Of a stretch of 64,000 bases of DNA, positions 49,401 through 59,999 are shown in pieces; within the stretch, counting starts at the first letter, position 1, and each line of letters opens with the position of its first letter. Both the position numbers and the translations under genes were made by a program. The notes under the pieces were generated by a model that worked only from the letters and a program-made list of their open reading frames with translations, had not been told where the DNA came from and made no database searches. The stretch spans positions 308,716 through 372,715 of the forward strand of contig KN834776.1 of the NCBI GenBank assembly GCA_000827265.1. Direction: 5' to 3'. This DNA comes from Collybiopsis luxurians FD-317 M1 (lineage: Eukaryota > Basidiomycota > Agaricomycetes > Agaricales > Omphalotaceae).

Positions 49401-52400
49401 GTAACAAAACAAGTCAAGTAGCAGCAGCTGCATTATCTTCGACATCACGACAGGTGCTAATTGGGAGATCCTTCCGGTAGTTGCACAACTGCTCATACAT
49501 CTTCCCTGCCGAAATTGAAGCGAAATGTTGAGTAGGTAGATAGTCGGAGGAATGATGTTCCATACACTTGGGGAATGAGGCGACGTCGGTCATTTGGGCC
49601 TTTTTTTTTTCTGTCACTCTCGACCTTATAATAATGGTTCGTGTTGTGAATGACATATCAATAAAAGCTATCTCTGTTCGTAGTTATTGCATGTACACGC
49701 ACCGATCACAGATCTGCGAGCACATTTTACAGGACAAGATAAACAAAGTACAGAACTGGTGCATCGAGTACCGAGATGTTTGTGAAGAGAGCTATACCAA
49801 ATTCAAATACCTTCCGAAACTTGACCTGCTCATGCACTCACAACCACCATCCACGTCCAACTTCAACTTCTCAAGCGCCTTCTTCACCTGCCCGCAAAGC
49901 GGTAAATGATTCCCTCAGTATCAAAATCACAGCCTCTCTCGAGGAGCTGTGCATCCCTATTGAAGTGGGCAGAGCCCACCTCGAGTGAGCTATATGCGGA
50001 TGAACATGGCTGCATACTGCTGAGGAACTAGTGACATGTGTGACAGACTATATAGCTACGGCATCCCGGCCCGAACCCCCTGCTCCACCGTCATGTACCG
50101 ACGTCTAACTACCAGAAGTAGTAGGTGTCTGAGACTTCAGGAATGAGTGGCATCACGTTTGGGGCTTTGACAAATAATCCCGATCCGTTGAACTGGAATG
50201 GAAGGCAAAAGGCAAATTCGATATGCTGGAATATGTGACGTTGGGCAGAAGGGAAATCAGGGCGGCCTCGGTTGCTTGCGGTGTAAGGATATGGGTGTGG
50301 ATTAATATGAACGTTCCGGCGGCTCCGATACCAACGCAGTGTGCACCGAATTAGCTTGTGCATGTGCAGAAGGTGACTACGTGGGTGAAGACGGTAGTGG
50401 CCTCTCCAAATATGAAGCTAGAGAGTCCTTAGGAGATTGCGATCGGGATATGATTGAGCAGAAAGATAGAATGCGGAAGGTTCTGCCGCAGAGGAGCGAT
50501 GCAGGAGGGATAGGAAGCCCATATCGAGCAGAACAGCCACGCATTCTGAGGAATATTCGCAACATTCTCCTCGATGGAAAGCGAGCGTGGGCGTCCACAA
50601 TCACGAACAAGGAAGAGTCAAGGATGCTCCTCAATGGATGATACCCAACAAATTTAACCTCTGTACGGAAGTGACGCGTAGGTGAGGAAGCAGGGAGTAC
50701 TTTCCGAGTCCACAGAGAAGAGAGAGACCTCGTAGGATCCTCAAACACATTTCAAGTCAAATTTAACAAACGAAAATTTCCAGTGGCGCAGGAGAGCGCG
50801 ACGGAGGGGTATCAAATCAGGAAAATGGTGTATCTCGAATGTCCGTCATGTCAAGCCCTTCCATCACGGGAAACACTGAGGAAGATCCACCGTCACTCCA
50901 ACCATCCCAAGGAACGGATAAAACGGTGGTCGCCAGCGATCCCCATTCCTGACGAGCATTGTTCCAAGTCACAGTGAGTCGTTGCGAACAGAAGTATGAC
51001 ACAGACAGTGAATGCAGCTGACGTTCGGAGATGATGGTAGTAATCCCGTAAAGTGAATGCGAAGTGAGGGTGCGAGATTTGCATGACGCTGAACGAGGAG
51101 GAAAATGAGATACAATCGCTCTTGAGTTTCAGAAGGAAAAGCTCACCAAAAGAACTCAGCCGCACAAAGCCCAGCTCTACAACTCCGCGCATCTTCTACC
51201 CAGGGCCCGCAAAGAACGGCAGGGTCCATATCCTTGCCCGTCTCTGCACAAACACACGGTTCCGAAGTCCCAACGATTCTGCTCCAGGATCGCCGGATGG
51301 CCTACCCTAGGACCACAATACATGACTAGCCCTGGCTCCTCCTTTCCGGGATCCTTGCCTGAGTTTGGATCCATCACAGTCGCAAAAACTCCGGGTTCTC
51401 GGTAGAGCCACTTCATGACCAGTTACGATGCATGTTCCTTGAGGGAGCCCTTGTGCTCGATTGGCTGTTAAGTCTACGACAGTGTAGACGTCGGGTGAGA
51501 GGTTAATGGGAAACCGGGAACGGAATCGTGAGAGACGGTCGTAGTGTGGTGCGGATGAAGAAAGAAGTCGGCGATGTATCTAGCGAGCTGGTGTTCCATA
51601 GCAACTTCAAGAGTGTGTATATTACTGGCTTCTTCAACTCTGTGGCTCGTTGGTAGTCACCGGGAGACAAAGGCTAGGAGAATTGAGACATGCGAGCCAA
51701 CCAAAATGGCTGGCATAAAATACAAAGAGCCTATAGCGAGTTAGCTAAATTAGCAGCAGCGTATATCCAATCTTGCTCGACTGACGTTTGTGCCTCTCCG
51801 AAATATTCTGTAACCCAGCGTCGGAAAGACAAATGGAACACGATTGCAATGGCTTGTCGTGAATGAAAACCGCACTTGTTCTCCCATAGCGGGCGTAAGC
51901 TGTGTCGTGAAGACCATAGCATCGCTGAAAAGGAGAGGGAGAACAATGTTAGCCTTGCTCCAGACGATACAGATAGAAAAAACACACACATTATCAAGGC
52001 CGGACGAAATGACCTTTTCAGCGGTCTCGTTCCACTCTGCTGCTACACTGACTTTCGAATTCGGTCCAAGAAGACGTTGAATAGACTGTTACGCGCTATT
52101 TCGTTATACTGGTCAACCAGTCTAGAGACGAGAGAGAGAGCCGAAAATCAGTGAATATGTCGACTCGGATTCCAGGACACTCACATACTTGGAGTGACAG
52201 CGATAAGCGCAAGCTGTGTAACCCATTGATCCACTGCTGTAAGCCTCCGGAGTGCTCTCAAGTCTTGCATCCAAGTCGCTCAACGAAGTGTGTAGAAAGA
52301 GTCCGGATGAGGCGGCCCGAGAGGTGAATAATCAAAACCGTTGAGCCGGAAGCGCGGCCTGACCGTCAATGGTCCCTTCGTAGAGAAATTGTACAGGCTA

Positions 52401-52647
52401 CTTGGATGAATGCCGCTCTGAGAGAGAGCAAAGCCGGTACTATATACCATCAGAAGCACTGACTTTCAACGATAACAACGCTCAAAACTAGCAAAAGATT
52501 TGTGTACTGGTCGTTATCTCAAGGGGTATACCATCTGCAACCACCTATAATCCCTTCCTCCAAGGACCAGGTAGAGCCCCCACTTTGCCAGAATATACTC
52601 CTACCCCAGCCCCGCTACCTTCCTCACACCAGATTTAATCTGTCGAG

Positions 52648-52983
52648 ATGTCATATAAGTATACTGTCACCCAAATGTCTATTATGTTCTGTCCCCATTG
52701 CTCGACCTTGCCGCTACGGCAACACAACCGAACGAAAATAGGTAAGTGGACATATGTCTCTTGGCCTGAATGCTCACTGCAGGTTCGTGTTGACCATCCT
52801 TTGAAATTGACCCCGCACGAAATTGCGCTCTCTTTCCTCAAATGCAGGACTGATACTTGTGTCCATAGCTCGCTCCTTTCAACGTTCATTGCGAACAAGT
52901 TTAAATCGGCACAGCATATGTGTAGCTTTGGAAAGCAGGTCGATCTTATTAGTGGTTTTCATACCTTGCATTGTATACATTGA
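52648..52983 (+). CDS. Small unrecognised ORF, conserved in the duplicated units
   Basis: 111-residue frame starting MSYKYTVTQMSIMFCPHCST, with Cys pairs (CPHC, later CRTDTC) and SWPECSLQV. The same DNA is present near 42487 and 63120, where the frame is interrupted (63142 reads CPPLLDHAA after a base change). It could be an exon of a zinc-binding protein or chance openness in a duplicated segment. Confidence 0.25.
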   Translation: MSYKYTVTQMSIMFCPHCSTLPLRQHNRTKIGKWTYVSWPECSLQVRVDHPLKLTPHEIALSFLKCRTDTCVHSSLLSTFIANKFKSAQHMCSFGKQVDLISGFHTLHCIH

Positions 52984-53653
52984 GCCCTAGCACTGTGACC
53001 GCGTTATCAGGTTCGACCTAGATTCCCTGCACCCTCACCAGCCATGCCAAAGCAAGTTGGGGGTCAGCTTGACTCTAGATGTTTTTCCCGGTGGTTCTTG
53101 CCAGCTCATGCTGTTGCTGACAATAAGACACTCATCGTGCACATTGAACAGACTCCGAGGTACATGTCTATTTAACTCTTCTGCATCAATTTCACTCATA
53201 TTTAACCTAGAGACAAGGCTATACGCGTCTTTCAATGAGGTACAGGAACGGTCTCAAGAATAACCGGGGTATATTGTGCTTCAAATCATTTTCAAAACCG
53301 TTGTCGCTCACTTACACATGCCCGCAACTTGATTGGCTAGCACCGCTTAGGTAGCTCTCAACACTCAACCAGAATTGGAATTTTTCATCATTCAATCACA
53401 ACAAAGAGAAGAACTAGCAAAAGAAAAAAAAGTTGGGTATACTGACAAGCTGCCAACAATGGTCAAAGTCAAGATGGAAGAGCATCAGAAAATATATAAA
53501 TATAAATGTAAAAATGTAAGCTGACTGTGAAAAGATAAGTAACGATTGGGGGCTTGACAGTCGAGCACCTTTGTTCCCTCAATTCTCTCACCTTGGTATG
53601 CCTTGGAAGGATAGGGAGGGATACAAGTATGGCTAAAGTTAACCTGCAGTAAC

Positions 53654-56600
53654 TTGTGGGATGTGGGCCATTGCGCTTTGCGCATGGCATATACGAGTCC
53701 AGAGCAAGAATTAAAGAAAAAAAGGATCAGTGACTCAGAGTAAGTAAGAGCAAAAGCAAAGTTGGGTGCACAGGACAGACTCGAACTTGGAAAAGATGGT
53801 ATTTGGAGCAGCTATATTTTTAGGTAATATGGCAGGTATAAGAAGGCAATGATGACCAAATGAGTAAATCACAGTAGAATCACGGTAGAGTGGAAATGAG
53901 CGGATGTAGTAATTACAAGATCAAAGACATAAGACGGCAGAGTCGATGTGTACTATTTGACTCCGACTCCAATCAAATGAGCACAAAGAATTGACAGAGA
54001 TGGTCAGAGACCACTTGCTCTCCTTAACAAAAAGGTATCTGCGCACTGGCCACTGCTCCAAAATATATCCCTTCCAGCATGCATTCAGATGCTCATCCAG
54101 TACAGTAGCACTTGTGGGATGTGGGCCATCGCACTTTGTGCGTGGCATGTACGAGTCCGGAGTCTAATTTGCTCACAGTAATTGTATTCCCATAGCACCA
54201 TGTCTTGGCATATACAGACAGTACAACCAAAAAACAATGCCGTTTATAAATGCTATCATTTTTTTTTCCACCTATCGCCATTGTCTTCAGTCTCCTCGAC
54301 AGTAGAGGGAAAGTCAATCAGTACTAGAACAGCACTGATGTCGAGCTCGCTGCAAATGAAAACAATGAATACTGATCCTTTCATACACCTCATCCTAGTG
54401 TCAATGTTTTGCACTTGCATTTGACCTTATGAAACAGCCAATCCATCTTTTGGCATGCAGGGATTCTCAGCTCTACACAGATGCAGTGAAGGAGGCATCA
54501 GTCAATTGGTTTGGTTTGGTTTAAAGACTGTTTGCTCATGCGCAAGACAGTGGTAGCTACAAATGATCCACTGGGGAGCAGATCGTCCGTGGGAAATAAA
54601 ATGTAATGTGGGAAAAACATCCAAGTGAAGAAACGGCGTCGCTCGCTGTACGAGGGACCACCAAGAAAGAACAAAGAAACCACATAGCCCAGAAGTTGGG
54701 TGTGGAATAGATATGATAGGAATCACCTTGTCTACTAAGTTTCAAGTGAAATGATTAACGAAGAGAGGCTGGATTGAATAAAGAACATTGGGATGATGAT
54801 GGTGGAACAAAGGAACTGCGTAATGAAGAGGAACTGTGGAGCAAAGGAACCATGTAATGAAGAGGAACTACATAACGAAGAGGAAGAGAAGGGAGGAAGA
54901 TGATGGTGGACAGAAAGTCATGTAGCGTAACAAAAGTTACAAAAAGTGACACATCCATATATGGGGAAAAAAATCGATATAAAGAGCAAGTAAAGTGGCA
55001 TGGGAAAAAGGTCAACTCCCGTTGCAAGACGATTCCTCCATTTCATTCCGGACTCGTAACATTCAACATTGGGTACTACTTGGACCATAGTATAATTTAC
55101 TCTACAGCCAGGGACCTGCATGGATTCTTAATACAGTCTACAATGGAATGGCCCTTCAGCCGCTGCATAGGTCAAAGAAGCTCTAGGCCTGCATGCTCAC
55201 TTATATGTCTTATTTGTCAAATTTTTACCAACTTTGTGCTCCAATGTACTAGTCAATATGTCATCAATGCATATCATGTTCAACTTAGCATTACCTATAC
55301 TAGTGTTGCCCCCAAGAGGCTTGCAAGATTCAGATCAGGGATACAATTCTTGCCCTCCCAGTATAAGGAAGGAGTCCAGACAGCTCCAACCATATGGAAT
55401 AAATGGCAGCCACATACAGCGCAGCCTCCAGTAATGGAACATTGCCAACTACTGTGCTGCTACATCCGACGCTTTTGGGAATATCTAACATACATAAATG
55501 TGCAATAATCAATTCCTTGCACAACCTTGGCACAACCAGGGTCATGTGAAAACCCTGCCCACACAAAGTTTATGTAAGCTCTCACACTGATAATCTGACA
55601 ACGATAAGTGCTCGGGAGATTGGGTTAGGTTGGTACCCGGTTAGCTGGTTAGAGTTTGGTTAGGGCTAGTTAGAGGTTAGCAGTTAGGACGGGGGTTTGG
55701 GGGCAGAGCCCCCATGGTTATGGTTCGGGGTTGAGGATATCGAAAAAAAAATTCTGAGTTTATATTCACATGCTGTGGTAGATAAGCCTGATATGGTCGA
55801 GATAGGATTGAGAAGCTTATGTAAAGTTTGTGCGTGCAGGATATCCGGGTTGTGTAAGCCTGAGTGCCGAAAGGTCTGGCTTTGTGGCCCCATCATGGAA
55901 TGTTCTGGAGCATTGTCTCGCGTGGCAGCATCAGTATCCCCGACCTGAATCTTGCACGCCTCTGGGTTGCCCAGCTCGGCTAGCCGCAACTCGACTTGCT
56001 TAGCCGCGGCTCTCGCACTTAGCCGGAATGAGCCAACTTCAGAAAATTTAGCTGGGGGCCGAGTTGACTGAGCCACCTAGCTGAACAGAATCGAAATCAG
56101 TGTTGAATGCTTCTAATTTTATAGTAGTTGTTTACCGTAATCTGAGAACAGATGAATGAATAGTACAAACAGTGTGTGCGCTTGGCATGGTTACATGGAT
56201 GACAGATGCAGTTTATGCTGTGCAATGTAATGATGTGGCATGCTGGAGTGACGTGACGAAAATTTTTGTCATTGTCCTACTTGTGCTCAATGAAGTCTCA
56301 ACATATAGTCATACAAAAGCAATGTGTGTATTTTGAACTTTTCAGAACATGTAGAGCCATAGTGAGATATTTTCTTTGGTTGAAAACTCATAACTTGCCC
56401 AACTAATACTATTACTGCGTTCAAGGAGTAAATTGAGGATGAGACTCCATAGAGCAGATGAGGATCAATTATGCACAAAAACAAAGCAGGTCAACTGAGA
56501 TTGAAGAGCATGGCCAATGTGTCGGCAACTTGCGCTGCAATTAAAGTGCAGCAGAATTTCGGAATCTTCTCAGGAATATGACATTTACAGAGCGGAGAGG

Positions 56601-56766
56601 AAGACAAGCATGGGGGGATGATGGTGGTAGGAAGTAACAGAATGTAACAAATGTCACAAAAAGTGACAGGTCCATATATGGGGAAAAAATTAGAGAGAAA
56701 TAAATGTGACATGAGAAAAAGGTCAAGTCCTCTGCAAAATGACTACTTCATTTCATTCCGGACCTG
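53654..56766. mobile_element. 3.1-kb insertion in unit 2, possible LTR-type element
   Basis: Compared with unit 1, where CTGCAGTAACT runs directly into GGGGTATATTTGGCAGG (43339-43366), unit 2 is interrupted after CTGCAGTAACT at about 53653 and resumes near 56768. The insert begins TGTGGGATGTGGGCC; this start is repeated at about 54115. Another direct repeat of about 180 bp occurs at 54890-55070 and 56590-56766, containing CCATATATGGGGAAAA and CATTTCATTCCGGAC. The pattern suggests nested or rearranged LTR elements, but I find no gag or pol. Confidence 0.45.
54900..55508 (+). other. 202-codon ORF inside the insertion, doubtful
   Basis: An open frame with no recognisable motif, overlapping one of the direct repeats at its 5' end. 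Composition is not clearly coding. Probably chance or transposon remnant. Confidence 0.15.
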
Positions 56767-56799
56767 TAAAACCGGAGTATATTTGGCAGGATATCCATG

Positions 56800-57138
56800 A
56801 AATCGATTCCAAAATATTGATATAATTTTAGATAGAGAATTATAAGTCACCATTAATCCTTTGTTAGAAGTTTAAGTTAGCAGTAGTGATGTGTCAGTGG
56901 AGGCAAGGAGAATGATAGAAAACATACTAAAAATAGTGTATGGATTTTTTGAGGTAGAATTAACCAAGTGTTATGGGCGTCATCATAAATTACAAGCACA
57001 TTTCATCATCAAATGTATACAGTATGTTGGGCTGGAATAAGATAGAAAATTCAGTTTGTGTCTTGAATTAATGTTTCTGGCATGAAAAACAGAATAAATA
57101 GTCTGCATAGTATTGACAATATTGTATTCTCCAGTTGC
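56800..57138. other. 3' flank of NLR3, start of duplicated unit 3
   Basis: Collinear with 31460-31775 and 43380-43681, including GTAGTGATGTGTCAG and a run of AT-rich sequence before the stop codon of the NLR. Confidence 0.7.
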
Positions 57139-59947
57139 TTATTTACTCAACAGGAGTACCTCTTCCTCAAGTCGTTTGGCTTTCTCCAGCTTACCACGGA
57201 AACGGTAGATAAAAGCAAGATTAGACATGGAAGTCAAAGTATCAGGATGGTGTTCCCCAAACACCTGTTTGCATAGCAGAAGCACCTCCTCTCCAAGCTT
57301 TTCAGCTTCCTCCAGCTTACCATTATTATGGTAGGTCACGGCAAGGTTAGACATGAAGGTCAAGGTATTAGGATGGTATTCTCCTATCACTTGTTTGCTT
57401 AGCAGAAGCACCTCCTCTCCAAGCTTTTCAGCATCCACCAGCTTACCACTATCATAGTAGGTCACAGCAAGATTAGACATGGAAGTCAGAGTGTCAGGAT
57501 GGTGCTTCCCAATGATTTGCTTTCGTAGCAGAAGTACCACCTCTCCAAGCTTTTCAGCATCCTCCAGCTTACCGTGCTTCTGGTATGTTGAAGCAAGGTT
57601 AGACATGGAAATCAAGGTATCAGGATGGCATTCCCCAATTAGCTGTTTGCTTAGCCGAAACACCTCCTCTCCAAGCTTTTCAGCTTCCTCCAGCTTACCA
57701 CTATTATAGTAGGTCATAGCAAGGTTAGACATGCAAGTCAAAGTATCAGGATGGTGTTCCCCAATCACTTGCTTGCATAGTAAAAGCACCTCCTCCCCAA
57801 GCTTTTCAGCTTTCTCCAGCTTACCACAATAGAGGTAGGTCAAAGCAAGATCAGACATAGAACCCAAAGTATTATGATGGTGCTCCCCAATCAACTGTCT
57901 ACATAGCAGAAGCACCTCCTCTTCAAGCACCTCAGCCTGGGCCCAGTATCCACAGGTTCCAAAAATTCTTGCCATGCATCTCCGTGTATAAATTGTAGGG
58001 AGTTGTTTCCATTGGATATGCTCCACATGCATCAATAATTGCCTTCGAAATGAATAATCGCCTTCATTATTTCCGAAGGGGGTGGCACGCCCCAGTAACA
58101 TTGCTACTCCCATGTTCAGCTCTGTATGCTGCAATATTGTCTCATGTGCACACTCATGAATTATTGAGTGAATCTTCAAGTATTGCTCCCTGGAATTATA
58201 TGCAACTAGGGAAAATTGACACAATTCATTAATGCTGTGATTCAGCAAGCCTTCCTCTGGGAACAAAGACAGAAATCTCTCAATTTCTGTCTTTGCTGGA
58301 CTGTTTACTTCATTTTCCTTGAAATCACTACCACTGAAAGAGATTGCACGCTTGAATATATCTACTGGAATGGCAGTGGGATGCAGGAAACTGCAAACTT
58401 GCATTAAATACCTTGCAGGTTCACTGAGCCTTTCAAAGCTCAGTATGAATGTACTGAACACAGTCTCTGAGTAGGTATCCAGTGATCGCATTCTATAATT
58501 AAGAACATTCTTCTTTTGCTTTTCAAAGTGAGATAGATAGTCACTCAGTCTACATGTTGGACTTGCTTGAATATATGCTCCAGCTGTTGAGACAGCCAGA
58601 GCATGACATCCAAGAGTAGTAACAATTACATGTGCCAAGTCATAGTCATCTTTCGAAGGGTCTACATGTGCATGCTTGAAAAGTAATCTCACAGCACTAT
58701 CCCTGTCAAGGTCCCCAAGATCAATGTGATTTTCAGGTAAACCCACTTGTGCCATTTCTCTGAAACGGCTTGTTATAATTATATTCCCATGGTTGCAGGA
58801 AGGAATGTAATTTTTCAGAGTCACATCCCTATCATCTGCATTGTCAAAAATGCAAAGCCAATTCTCCTGAGTGCTTGCAAGAAAACTTTTAACATTTTCA
58901 ACACCTTCACCCACACCTATGGTGTTTGCAAGCTTTTTATAATCTTCCAGAAGCGTAGCATCAGAGCTAGCATCAAAGAACCAGACATTTGAAAATCTGT
59001 CCAAGCTGATAGTTAATTTGCTAGCATTTTTTTGTTTTACATCTGGTAGCCCTACCTTGCAAAATTATCAGCAACAAAGCTAAGAACCACTTGTGTTTTC
59101 CCAGTTCCACCAGCTGCCACAATTGTAACAAGATGTTGTTTTAACTGCAACCTAGATTTGACAGACTTTTCCAGCTCCTTTATTTTGTTCCAATCTGCTG
59201 AATTGGGAATTTCAAAAGCTGCTTCTGAAACTGTTTTGGCCATGTTTTGATTAGAGCTTGTGATAACAATTGGTGCACAGGCCCATCCTGGAAGATGGTC
59301 CTGTAACGCCATAGAAGGATCTGCATTTTCCAACACTAAGACAGAATTTTCTGAAATATCCTGAGGGCCTTTGAATTTTTCTGTAAAGGCTTTCTGAAGA
59401 GCCTGAACTGAACTGGCATCCAGATTGATGACAGTACACCTAATCCCAGTTAGCACTTAACTATGAATTCACACTATAATATTTACCATTTCATATTGTC
59501 CCTGATGAAGTTCTCAATCTCCTCTTTTCTTGTGCTGTAAAGTGTAACAACTGGAGGTGAAAATACTTTTGTAATCCAGGAAATCACGTCCGCTCTTCCA
59601 ACAAAGTATTGGCTGGGGGTGGGACACATGAGAACCTTTGATGCCCTCTCGATTACTCCTCTACCAGTGTTTAGAATATTTGTGATATTTTGATTCCCTT
59701 GTATGTGGTAGAATTCTCCACCACTGACATGGAAATGTTGTGCACCGGAAAAGAATGCCCCAGAAAATGAAGTTGTAGGGACCGTTGATTGCTCTGCATG
59801 CTGTGGGGTGACTGCAATACCTGGATCTTGATCCTTGTTTTTCTTTTCTCCAGGGCTGAATTGCCGAAATTTGCGCCCGTTAGATTTCTTCTTCCGTGCC
59901 ATGATGGGGAAGATGGGGGTCGGAATGAAAGATGTTCGTTTATTCAT
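57139..59947 (-). CDS. NLR-like STAND protein copy 3 (pseudo-NTPase, NB-ARC, 6 TPR)
   Basis: Intact paralogue of copy 2. CDS is complement(join(57139..59005, 59056..59439, 59487..59947)), 903 residues; introns 50 and 47 nt, the first with a GCTAACT branch site 8 nt before its AG. Residues 75-90 hold SGGEFYHIQGNQNITN and 108-118 CPTPSQYFVGR. A degenerate NTPase-like module follows (INLDASS 158-164, VLVLENADP 187-195, PIVITSSNQ 210-218). The functional-looking module has AAGGTGKTQ at 262-270, FFDASSD near 291, WLCIFDNADD 331-340 and NIIITSRF 356-363. Six TPRs of 42 residues run from about 656 to the end. Exon 3 is exactly 126 bp, one repeat, shorter than in copies 1 and 2. Both MNKRTSF and the inner MARKKK could be the start. 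Confidence 0.85.
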
Positions 59948-59999
59948 GAGCCTGGCTGTGCCATTCCTAACATGTGTTCTACACGTGTTTCCTCAGGAC

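Larger units (their letters stand above)
46700..53450. other. Upstream part of duplicated unit 2, no intact gene
   Basis: This is the homologue of 34807-43350 and of 60000-64000. The minus strand shows F-box-like fragments at 48750-48850 and 49305-49395 and a conserved peptide around 51390-51460, both carrying stops. A plus-strand ORF at 52648-52983 (MSIMFCPHCSTLPLRQHNRT) has damaged counterparts at 42487-42760 and 63140-63470. Splice-like GGTGAG sites are frequent, which suggests one or more decayed multi-exon genes. Confidence 0.55.

Noticed and set aside
50339..50748. Overlapping ORFs of about 100-120 codons on both strands
   Set aside because: The strands compete, neither has motifs, and the region is part of the decaying duplicated segment.
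55620..55690. Telomere-like GGTTAG-rich stretch
   Set aside because: Irregular GGTTAG/GGTTGG variants without a true (TTAGGG)n array; probably repeat-element sequence.
55684..56076. 130-codon minus-strand ORF as a gene
   Set aside because: Lies within the repeat-rich 3.1-kb insertion, has no recognisable motif, and ends in a low-complexity GGGGGCAGAGCCCCC-type element.
57479..57709. Plus-strand ORFs opposite the TPR arrays (also 44375-44560, 58050-58407)
   Set aside because: They are reverse-strand shadows of the repeated TPR codons.
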